Positions 54,960-62,699 of a stretch of 64,000 nucleotides of DNA are shown one piece after another. The first letter of the stretch is position 1; each line of letters opens with the position of its first letter. The DNA is from Tateyamaria sp. syn59 (GTDB lineage: Bacteria > Pseudomonadota > Alphaproteobacteria > Rhodobacterales > Rhodobacteraceae): NCBI RefSeq assembly GCF_007995245.1, contig NZ_VCBA01000008.1:63940-127939 (forward strand). Direction: 5' to 3'. Below the pieces are notes generated by a model, which had not been told where the DNA came from, searched no databases, and saw only the letters and a program-made list of their open reading frames with translations. A program made the translations under genes and the position numbers.

Positions 54960-54974
54960 GTAAAGAACCGGTAA
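54960..54974 (+). promoter_or_regulatory. CtrA-like box between flgJ and fliK
   Basis: GTAA-AGAACCG-GTAA: two imperfect half-sites with a seven-base spacer, in the gap between flgJ (minus) and fliK (plus). It lies 51 bp before the fliK start chosen here and 50 bp from the flgJ start. Confidence 0.45.
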
Positions 54975-55024
54975 CTATACGCGGGCCATTTTGTACCAAA
55001 CGCGGAAGAATCCCGGAGAAATGC

Positions 55025-56614
55025 GTGCAACTTTTTGAAAATGGCGCCCCCAACCTGCCGACTCCCCATCACGGAGAGCGGGTCGAACGCGCAAATGGCC
55101 AGCTTGCAGATGTCTCGTTCTCGCGACATTTCGGGTCGGTCATCTCCGACATACAGCTGTCCGAAACCGTTGTGCCAACAGTCCAGACTGATCAGCAGGA
55201 CGTTCTGTCAAACGAAGCGTCACCTGCCGAAGCGAAAACGGACGAGCACATCCAGCAAGTCCCCGCAATGGCCGAGCAAGAAAAGAAGACCACCACAGCG
55301 CCGCACACCGCGGCCGATCACAGTGCAGCAGAGAAGGACGGCACATTGCCTCTGGACGCGCCTGCAAACGCGTCACTTGCGACTTCGGCGCGTGACGCAG
55401 ACAAACAGAATGTCGGGTATAAACCGTCACCAATTTCTGCAGTCGTTCAGGGTTTATCGACGACACAGGTCAGCAAAACCGACGACAGAGGCGCGCAGAT
55501 CACTGCGCACAACACGTCGCCACGCATAACAGATGTACCGGTTGAAGGGCCGAAAACCCGGCACACCTACGTTGCCGATGTTGAGCACGTGACGAACAAA
55601 ATGAACGTCGCGGTCACAGATCAAGCGGCGTCACAACAGCGGTCAGGCGCTAACCTACCGGTCAAGCAAGCCATGGCCGCCGGTAGGCTCAAGCTCCAAT
55701 TGCAGCCGTCACCTGCAAACGCGTCGGGTCAAGCACAAGGCCAACCGTCCGCACAGCATCATCCCGTCGGCGCACACTGGCAGAACGGCACATATCCGGC
55801 CAAAGCGCCAACGGGCGCAACGAGTCTGCAAACAGCAGATCCCGAAAACACAAAGACCCAGCTGCAAGCACCTGGCGTCCTTGCCCGTGAAAAACACAGA
55901 CTGGCAGAGGCCACGCCTCAAACCCGGACGGTCGATCGCCATTTCGCCGAATTCCAACCAGCACGCGGATCGCAGGTCATCGAGATGGTGCAGGCCAGAA
56001 ATACTGCTCCGATGACCGCGGTGACACCGGATGTACTGACGGCGAACATGAAGTCTCCAACACGGGTCATGATGGCAGGCGATGCGCTGCACCGCCCCAC
56101 CGTTCAAACGGACGTTGCCCAGATCGCGGATGATGTGGTGTGGGATTTACGCCCCGGCACCACCCATCCGACCACAACTATGACCGCGCAATTGCAGCGG
56201 GCCGAGTTGCCGCCGCCGATCTTGCATGCCATCGCCGAAGCCTTTCGAAAGGCGCCGGACAAACCGATTGAAATCGCACTCAACCCCACGGAGCTTGGCC
56301 GCGTGCGCCTGGTGATGACGACGCTGGAAACCGGGATGACCGTCACCATTACGGCAGACCGCGCTGATACCCTCGATCTGATGCGCAGGACAATCGACGA
56401 CCTTGGCAAGTCACTGAACGCGCTGGGATACGAGGACGTCTCATTCTCGTTTCAAGGTGGGCAGAACCGGTCTGATGGTGCCGATAAGCAGCTGGAAGAT
56501 GGTGCTCAGGCACGTAGCGTACCCCTGGATGACGTCGCCGACCCACAGCATGCAACTCCCAAACATACGCCCGCGCGTCTGAACGCGCCCGCTGGCATAG
56601 ACATGAGGTTCTGA
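55025..56614 (+). CDS. fliK: Flagellar hook-length control protein FliK
   Basis: A 529-residue exported ruler. The middle (about 60-370) is disordered and rich in Ala/Thr/Gln/Pro; the C-terminal domain (about 400-480) has 'IEIALNPTELGRVRLVMTT', the Flg_hook signature, and ends 'EDVSFSFQGGQ'. The GTG at 55025 is chosen because GGAGA lies five bases upstream; the longer frame from 54899 would run over the flgJ start and lacks a ribosome-binding site. It lies 3 bp from flgD. Confidence 0.88.
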   Translation: MQLFENGAPNLPTPHHGERVERANGQLADVSFSRHFGSVISDIQLSETVVPTVQTDQQDVLSNEASPAEAKTDEHIQQVPAMAEQEKKTTTAPHTAADHSAAEKDGTLPLDAPANASLATSARDADKQNVGYKPSPISAVVQGLSTTQVSKTDDRGAQITAHNTSPRITDVPVEGPKTRHTYVADVEHVTNKMNVAVTDQAASQQRSGANLPVKQAMAAGRLKLQLQPSPANASGQAQGQPSAQHHPVGAHWQNGTYPAKAPTGATSLQTADPENTKTQLQAPGVLAREKHRLAEATPQTRTVDRHFAEFQPARGSQVIEMVQARNTAPMTAVTPDVLTANMKSPTRVMMAGDALHRPTVQTDVAQIADDVVWDLRPGTTHPTTTMTAQLQRAELPPPILHAIAEAFRKAPDKPIEIALNPTELGRVRLVMTTLETGMTVTITADRADTLDLMRRTIDDLGKSLNALGYEDVSFSFQGGQNRSDGADKQLEDGAQARSVPLDDVADPQHATPKHTPARLNAPAGIDMRF

Positions 56615-56617
56615 ACC

Positions 56618-57283
56618 ATGGACATCAATCAAGTATCTTCAAGCGCCGCGGCGCAAAACAACAGCTTGGGCACGGCAGCCACGTCGAGCGTCCTGAGTTC
56701 GGATTTCGAAGTGTTCCTGCAAATGCTCACCGCACAAGCCGAGTACCAGGATCCTCTGGAACCCATCGATTCCTCGGAATACGCGGCGCAGCTTGCACAG
56801 TTTTCGATGGTCGAGCAGCAGGTCATGACAAATGACCTGATGCAAGAGATGCTCTCCGCCCTTGGCGCGAATGACATGGCCAGCGCGGCAAACTGGATCG
56901 GCATGGAGGCGTTGGTGCAAGGGCCCGTCAAATATGAGGGAGCGCCCGTAACCATCGCACCCAATCCGCCGGTCGCCGCCGATGAAGTCACTTTGATCGT
57001 CACCAATGCGCAAGGAACCGAGGTTGCGCGTCACAGCATGCCACTCAGCGCAGAACCCTATGTCTGGGATGGCAAAACTCCGGCAGGTACGACCTTGCCG
57101 CACGGGGAATACACATTGCAGATTGAAAGCGCCGCGAACGGCGAGACCTTATTGACGGAACCCGCCCTCGCCTACAACCGCGTCACCGAAGCACGCATCG
57201 ACAACGGATCGACCCTGCTGGTGCTGAACAGCGGCTATATGGTGCTGGCACAGAACGTGACCGGGCTACGCGAACCGACCTAG
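56618..57283 (+). CDS. flgD: Hook assembly cap protein FlgD
   Basis: A 221-residue protein. 'FLQMLTAQAEYQDPLEPIDSSEYAAQLAQFSMVEQQ' is the conserved FlgD N-terminus and residues about 100-190 form the FlgD immunoglobulin-like/tudor part ('VWDGKTPAGTTLPHGEYTL'). It caps the hook during growth. Last gene of the flagellar locus; the end overlaps the FAD oxidase end by 4 bp, tail to tail. Confidence 0.95.
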   Translation: MDINQVSSSAAAQNNSLGTAATSSVLSSDFEVFLQMLTAQAEYQDPLEPIDSSEYAAQLAQFSMVEQQVMTNDLMQEMLSALGANDMASAANWIGMEALVQGPVKYEGAPVTIAPNPPVAADEVTLIVTNAQGTEVARHSMPLSAEPYVWDGKTPAGTTLPHGEYTLQIESAANGETLLTEPALAYNRVTEARIDNGSTLLVLNSGYMVLAQNVTGLREPT

Positions 57284-58599
57284 GGCAAGGCGTCCGCTGC
57301 TTTCAGCGCCATATATACGCCGGGCATTAGAACCCTGCGGAAGCCACCAAGCGGAAACCTCTTTGCGGGACGCGCAACGACGGCTGGAATACGGACTGGC
57401 TGTGAACCGTGCACAAGGCGCGCAAGCATCCCGCCGCAATGAAGACCCATCGCGACGCCGTTGCCGTGATAGGCGAACCCCGCAAACACACCAGACATAC
57501 CCGGAACGGCACCCACAAATGGAACCCTGTCTCGTGCCAGGCACACGAGGCCGGACCAGCCATGCGTCACCTCTACATCGGACCACGCCCTAAACATCCG
57601 CCTGAAATCACGCAAAACAGCGGTGTGTGCTGCGCGCTCAGCCACTGGTGACGCACGCAACCCCCCGCGCATCCCAAACAGAAACCTGCGATCCGGCATG
57701 AGGCGGAAGTAATGCAGCAGATTGCGGGTGTCATACGCCATCTGATCACTGGTCCAGCCCTGCGCTTCCAATTCCTCCGACGTTAGGGGACGCGTCACGA
57801 TCACCGACGATTGCGCCGGCATGTAACGCCCCGCCATCCAATCCGGCACATCCTCACTCGAATACCCGTTGGTCGCGATCACGATCTGTGGTGCATGCAA
57901 GGTGCCTTGCGTGCCGATGACGCGTCCGGGCGCAATGTCCATTGCTGCCGTATCTTCGTAAATCGCAACCCCATGCGCCACGCAGGCTTGCACCAAACCG
58001 GCCAAAAGCTTGCGCGGGTTGAGGCCAAAGCCAATCGGAACTGTCAGGCCACCGTGAAACGGCCCGGACATTCCTTCCACCGCCAGATCGGTGGCGGACA
58101 GAAACTCAGGCTCAACGCCATAGTTCTCCCGGACCGCCTGCATATGACCGCGCAACGCGGCGACATCCCGTGGCCGATGCGCGAGACAGGTCTCACCGGC
58201 AGAATGGCGATCCACATCCAGACCAAGCTCGGACACAAGCCGGTCAGCACCCTCCACCGCTTCGCGTTCCGTCTGCCGCCATTCCCGCCGCGCCGCCACA
58301 CCGTAATGGAGGTCCAGGCCCGCGTCACTGCGCATGCTGCCGCCCAAACAGGAAAATCCACCGTTGCGTCCAGACGCCCCCCAACCGACGGTCGATGCCT
58401 CCAGCACCGCCACTTGCGCGCCTTGTTGGGCAAGGGCCAGTGCAGCGGCCAGGCCGGTAAATCCTGCGCCCACAATCGCGACATCGCATCTCGCCTCGCC
58501 CGTCAGCTTGGGAAAGCCCGGCAGTTCGGCTGTCTCATCCCACCAGCATCCGGCACGCGGACCGTCCCCATACGCAAAGCTGGAAAAGATGCGTTTCAC
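57280..58599 (-). CDS. FAD-dependent amine oxidase, gamma-glutamylputrescine oxidase (PuuB)-like
   Basis: A 439-residue oxidase of the DadA/PuuB family. The FAD-binding GxGxxG motif is 'VAIVGAGFTGLAAALAL' (about 40-56); 'GWGASGRNGGFSC' is the next family hallmark. The C-terminal 'FAGFAYHGNGVAMGLHCGGMLA' closes the FAD site. Such enzymes oxidise primary or secondary amines with release of hydrogen peroxide. The last place in the potFGHI operon (ATGA overlap with potI) makes a polyamine derivative the most likely substrate. Confidence 0.8.
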   Translation of the reverse strand: MKRIFSSFAYGDGPRAGCWWDETAELPGFPKLTGEARCDVAIVGAGFTGLAAALALAQQGAQVAVLEASTVGWGASGRNGGFSCLGGSMRSDAGLDLHYGVAARREWRQTEREAVEGADRLVSELGLDVDRHSAGETCLAHRPRDVAALRGHMQAVRENYGVEPEFLSATDLAVEGMSGPFHGGLTVPIGFGLNPRKLLAGLVQACVAHGVAIYEDTAAMDIAPGRVIGTQGTLHAPQIVIATNGYSSEDVPDWMAGRYMPAQSSVIVTRPLTSEELEAQGWTSDQMAYDTRNLLHYFRLMPDRRFLFGMRGGLRASPVAERAAHTAVLRDFRRMFRAWSDVEVTHGWSGLVCLARDRVPFVGAVPGMSGVFAGFAYHGNGVAMGLHCGGMLARLVHGSQPVRIPAVVARPAKRFPLGGFRRVLMPGVYMALKAADALP

Positions 58600-59414
58600 G
58601 CCGCGCGCGCGGCGGCTTGCTCGTCCCGCTTGGCGCGCAATGCGGCATGTTTCGAGGCGAGCGACGCCGCAATGACACCGACCGTCACCAGACCGATCAG
58701 AATGGTGCTCAGTGCATTGATCTCGGGGCTAACGCCAAGGCGGACGGACGACCAGATCTTCATCGGCAGGGTCGTCGCCGACGGCCCCGAGGTGAAGGAG
58801 GCAATCACCAGATCATCCAGGCTGAGCGTAAAGGCCAGAAGCCACCCCGAGATCACCGCAGGCGCGATGATCGGCAGTGTCACAAGGCGAAACGCATCCC
58901 ACGGCGACGCGCCCAGATCAAGGGCAGCCTCCTCAAGCGACCGATCAAAACTGACCAGACGTGACGACACCACGACCGACACAAAGCACATGGAAAATGT
59001 CGTATGCGCCAGCACGATGGTCAGCACACCACGGTCCAGGCCCAGACCGATAAACAGCAACAACAGCGACAGCCCGGTGATCACCTCGGGCATCACCAGA
59101 GGGGCATAAATCATCCCCGAAAACAGCGTGCGCCCCATGAACCGACCGCCCCGGACCAGGACATATGCGGCCATCGTTCCAAGGACGGTCGCGATGGTCG
59201 ATGAAATCACGGCCACCCGCAGCGTCACCCAAGCAGCATCCAGAAAGGCATCGTTCGACAGCAACTCGCCATACCATCTGGTGGAAAATCCGGCCCAGAC
59301 CGTGACCAGCTGCGACGCGTTGAAGCTGTAGATCACGAGGATCAGCATCGGCACATACAGGAACACAAAGCCCAGCGTCAGCGATACGACATTGAACGGG
59401 GACAAGCGGGTCAT
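58596..59414 (-). CDS. potI: Polyamine ABC transporter permease PotI
   Basis: A 272-residue permease with six membrane helices and the EAA loop 'EEAALDLGASPWDAFRLVTLPIIAP', which contacts the ATPase. The layout of the spermidine/putrescine ABC family (PotC/PotI) fits. Overlaps potH and the oxidase gene by ATGA. Confidence 0.9.
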   Translation of the reverse strand: MTRLSPFNVVSLTLGFVFLYVPMLILVIYSFNASQLVTVWAGFSTRWYGELLSNDAFLDAAWVTLRVAVISSTIATVLGTMAAYVLVRGGRFMGRTLFSGMIYAPLVMPEVITGLSLLLLFIGLGLDRGVLTIVLAHTTFSMCFVSVVVSSRLVSFDRSLEEAALDLGASPWDAFRLVTLPIIAPAVISGWLLAFTLSLDDLVIASFTSGPSATTLPMKIWSSVRLGVSPEINALSTILIGLVTVGVIAASLASKHAALRAKRDEQAAARAA

Positions 59415-60286
59415 GAGCCGTCCTCAACCTGCTTCTGCTCATTGCGCTGGAACAGCACAATCGGGATAATCAGGATCAATAGCAGGATCACGGCCACCGC
59501 CGACGCCACCGGCCAGTCGCGGTTGGAGAAGAACTCCTCGAACAGCACCTTGCCGATCATCAGCGTGCCAGACCCGCCCAGCAGGGACGGGATCACGAAC
59601 TCGCCCAGCGCGGGGATGAACACCAGGAAACAGCCCGCAATGATCCCGTTGCGCGACAGCGGAATGGTGACAAGCCAGAACGCCCTGATCCGCGAACATC
59701 CCAGATCCTCCGCCGCCTCGATCAATGACCCATCAAGCCGATCCAGAGCCGAATAGATCGGCAGGATCATGAAGGGCAGGTAGGTGTAGACGATGCCGAT
59801 ATAGACCGCGATGTTCGTATTCAGGATGGTCAGCGGCGCATCAATGATCCCGATCCACAGCAGGAACTGGTTCAGAAACCCCTCGCCCGACAGGATGCCC
59901 ACCCACGCGTAGACGCGGATCAGGAACGACGTCCAGAACGGCAAGATCACCAGCATCAGAAGCGTCGGCCGCCACTGCTCCGGCGCGCGGGCCATGGCAT
60001 AGGCCATCGGGTACCCCACCAGCAGTGTCAGAACGGTCGAAATCAGCGCGATCTGCAGCGAACTGACATAGGCTTTCCAATAGAGATCGTCTTGGGTCAG
60101 AAAGACGAAGTTCTCGAAATCCAGTTGCGACAGCATGGTCCAGATGCCGTCCTTGGCCGTGGGCGTATAGGGCGGTATGGCCAGCGCGATGTCCGACAAC
60201 GAGATTTTGAAGACCACCGCGAACGGGATCAGGAACAGCGCCAGCAGCCAGAAATAAGGCACCGCTATGAGGACCGCGCGCCTCAT
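59411..60286 (-). CDS. potH: Polyamine ABC transporter permease PotH
   Basis: A 291-residue permease with six membrane helices and the EAA loop 'IEAAEDLGCSRIRAFWLVTIPLSRNG'. The ATG at 60286 overlaps the potG stop (ATGA); the longer frame starting in potG is not coding. Forms the membrane pore with PotI. Confidence 0.9.
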   Translation of the reverse strand: MRRAVLIAVPYFWLLALFLIPFAVVFKISLSDIALAIPPYTPTAKDGIWTMLSQLDFENFVFLTQDDLYWKAYVSSLQIALISTVLTLLVGYPMAYAMARAPEQWRPTLLMLVILPFWTSFLIRVYAWVGILSGEGFLNQFLLWIGIIDAPLTILNTNIAVYIGIVYTYLPFMILPIYSALDRLDGSLIEAAEDLGCSRIRAFWLVTIPLSRNGIIAGCFLVFIPALGEFVIPSLLGGSGTLMIGKVLFEEFFSNRDWPVASAVAVILLLILIIPIVLFQRNEQKQVEDGS

Positions 60287-61407
60287 TCCGCGAGCAAGAC
60301 CCCTGCGGTCTTGGACCAGCTGACCCAGACCGGGTCTTCCCAAGTGAAATCCCGGCGCGAGATGCGGCGCGTGTTGGCGACCTGCGCCTTGATGATGTCA
60401 CCCGTGGGAAGTTCCACGTGATAGGTCGACAGGTTGCCCAGATAGGCGATGTCCAGCACCTTGCCCTGCACGGCATTATCGGCCTCGGGCTTGTCCTTGT
60501 AGATCGCCACCTTCTCTGGCCGGATGGCCAAGTGACAGGTCTGGCCGGTCGAAAACGACCGTGTGCTTGCCGCTTGCACAGGCGCCTCATTGGCCGACCA
60601 TGTCACGGCATAGGTCTCGTCGCCCGACGGCGTCGCCGTCCCGTGCAGCAGGTTCACGTCCCCAATGAAATCCGCGACGTAGACACTGTCGGGCGCTTCA
60701 TAGATCCGCTCGGGGGTAGAGACCTGCATCACACGCCCCTCGTCCATCACCGCGACACGGCTGGCAACGGTCATCGCCTCTTCCTGATCATGGGTGACGA
60801 TGACAAAGGTCGTGCCGGTCTTTTCCTGAATATCCATCAGCTCGAACTGCGTCGCCTCGCGCAGTTTCGCATCGAGCGCGCCCAACGGCTCATCCAGCAA
60901 CAACAGCTTTGGCGCCTTCGCCAGCGACCGGGCCAGCGCAACACGCTGCCGCTGGCCGCCGGAAATCTGGTGCGGTTTGCGGCGGGCGAACTTTTCCAGC
61001 CGCGTCAGCTTCAGCATCTCTTCGACACGCGCGGCAATGGCCGCCTTGTCCTTGCTCTCGCGCCGCAGGCCAAAGGCAATGTTGTCCCAGACGGTCAGGT
61101 GCGGAAACAGCGCATAGGACTGGAACATCATGTTCACCGCCCGCTTGTTCGCCGGCACCCCGGCGATGTCCTGACCCGCCAGCTCAATCGCCCCTTCGGT
61201 CGGGTTCTCGAACCCCGCCAGCATCCGCATCATCGTCGTCTTGCCGCAGCCCGACGGGCCCAGCAGGGCAAAGAACTCGCGCTCAAAGATGTCGAGGGTC
61301 AGGTCGTCGATGGCGGTGAAGTCGCCAAACCGCTTGGTCACGTTGCGAAACCGGATCAGCGGTTTTTCAGTCGGGTCGTCCCAGGGGGCGAAAACAGTCT
61401 CTGCCAA
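60283..61407 (-). CDS. potG: Polyamine ABC transporter ATP-binding protein PotG
   Basis: A 374-residue ABC ATPase. Walker A 'GPSGCGKTT' (Lys56), signature 'ISGGQRQRVALARSL', Walker B 'LLLLDEPLGALD', and the H-loop 'VTHDQEEA' are present. The C-terminal 120 residues form a TOBE-type regulatory domain ('HLAIRPEKVAIY'). The start codon is TTG with a weak GGA upstream. Transcribed from the potF promoter. Confidence 0.92.
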   Translation of the reverse strand: MAETVFAPWDDPTEKPLIRFRNVTKRFGDFTAIDDLTLDIFEREFFALLGPSGCGKTTMMRMLAGFENPTEGAIELAGQDIAGVPANKRAVNMMFQSYALFPHLTVWDNIAFGLRRESKDKAAIAARVEEMLKLTRLEKFARRKPHQISGGQRQRVALARSLAKAPKLLLLDEPLGALDAKLREATQFELMDIQEKTGTTFVIVTHDQEEAMTVASRVAVMDEGRVMQVSTPERIYEAPDSVYVADFIGDVNLLHGTATPSGDETYAVTWSANEAPVQAASTRSFSTGQTCHLAIRPEKVAIYKDKPEADNAVQGKVLDIAYLGNLSTYHVELPTGDIIKAQVANTRRISRRDFTWEDPVWVSWSKTAGVLLAE

Positions 61408-61466
61408 AGGGGAATCCGTTCAAAAGAAGTAGAGCGCGAAGGGAACCTCCGCGCCCGAAATCAGGC

Positions 61467-62549
61467 TCAGGTGCCTGACTTGATCTTGGTCCAGGTGCGC
61501 GTCAGGTTGCGCTGATCGCGCGCGCCCCAGGGTGTCACCGTGTACAGGTTTTCAAGCGCCGCTTCGTCCGGGTAGATCGCGGTGTCGCCGATCACATCCT
61601 CAAGCAGAAACTCTTTGGATGCCGCGTTGCCGTTGGCGTAGTAAACATAGTTCGACGCCTGCGCCATGTTCTGCGCATCCATGATGAAGTTCAGGAATGC
61701 ATGGGCACCTTCAGGGTTCGGCGCATCCGCCGGGATCGCCATCTGGTCAAACCACATCAGCGCGCCTTCTGTGGGCGCGGTGTAGGCAATGTCGACACCG
61801 TTTTCCGCTTCGGCCGCGCGGTCGCGGGCCTGCAGAATGTCGCCCGACCAGCCAAAGGCCACGCAGATGTCACCGTTGGCCAACGCGTTGATGTATTCAG
61901 ACGAATGGAATTTCTGAATGTAGGGACGGACGGCCATGATCACTTCTTCGGCCTTGGCCAGATCGTCCTGGTCCTTGGAATCCGATGGCAGACCGGCATA
62001 GGTCAGGGCCGCCGGGATCATCTCTGTCGGGGCGTCCAGGAAATGCACACCGCAAGCGGCCAGCTTTTCCATATTGGCCGGATCAAAGATCAGCGAAAGC
62101 GATCCGATTGGTGCATCCTCACCCAGAATTTCCGTGACTTTGCCGGTATTCACGCCAAGGCCAGTGGTGCCCCACATGTAGTTGATCGAATAGGCATTGT
62201 CGGGGTCGTAGGTCGCAGTCCGTTCTTCGATCACGTCCCACATGTTTTCGAGGTTCGGCAGCTGCGATGTATCGAGCGGTTGAAAGACGCCCGCCGCGAT
62301 CTGGCGTTGCAGGAACGTGCCGGTTGGCACCACGACGTCATAGCCGGACGACCCGGCCAGCATCTTGGTTTCCAGCACCTCGTTGCTGTCGAATACATCG
62401 TAGATCAGATTGATGCCCGTCTCTTCCTCAAACTTGGTCAGCAACTCTTCATCGATGTAGTCGGACCAGTTGTAGACGCGCACATCTTCCGCAGCGGCAG
62501 CACCCGCGAGGGCAATGGCTGCGACCGTGCTCAGCATAGTCGGTTTCAT
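61467..62549 (-). CDS. potF: Polyamine-binding periplasmic protein PotF
   Basis: A 360-residue periplasmic binding protein with signal peptide (about 1-20, ending AAAAEDV). 'VYNWSDYIDEELLTKFEEETGINLIYDVFDSNE' is the typical PotD/PotF N-terminus. GGGGAG lies six bases before the ATG. First gene of the minus-strand operon. Aromatic/acidic ligand residues suggest putrescine, but the specificity is not provable here. Confidence 0.92.
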   Translation of the reverse strand: MKPTMLSTVAAIALAGAAAAEDVRVYNWSDYIDEELLTKFEEETGINLIYDVFDSNEVLETKMLAGSSGYDVVVPTGTFLQRQIAAGVFQPLDTSQLPNLENMWDVIEERTATYDPDNAYSINYMWGTTGLGVNTGKVTEILGEDAPIGSLSLIFDPANMEKLAACGVHFLDAPTEMIPAALTYAGLPSDSKDQDDLAKAEEVIMAVRPYIQKFHSSEYINALANGDICVAFGWSGDILQARDRAAEAENGVDIAYTAPTEGALMWFDQMAIPADAPNPEGAHAFLNFIMDAQNMAQASNYVYYANGNAASKEFLLEDVIGDTAIYPDEAALENLYTVTPWGARDQRNLTRTWTKIKSGT

Positions 62550-62596
62550 GATAAACTCCCCGTATCACGCCCGGTAACCCCGGGTCAGCATGTATG

Positions 62597-62608
62597 AAAA
62601 CAAGTTTT
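62597..62608. promoter_or_regulatory. Inverted repeat in the potF/aminotransferase promoter region
   Basis: AAAAC-AA-GTTTT, five-base arms with a two-base spacer, between the divergent potF and aminotransferase genes. It could be an operator of a regulator of both. The repeat is short and its chance occurrence cannot be excluded. Confidence 0.3.
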
Positions 62609-62699
62609 GTCTCACGCGTCCAGCGGGATTGCACATGCCGCATTGACGGCGCAGGCGTTGCCCATATTCTCGGCACGTTGCTCTAGCCCCGAGGTGCCC

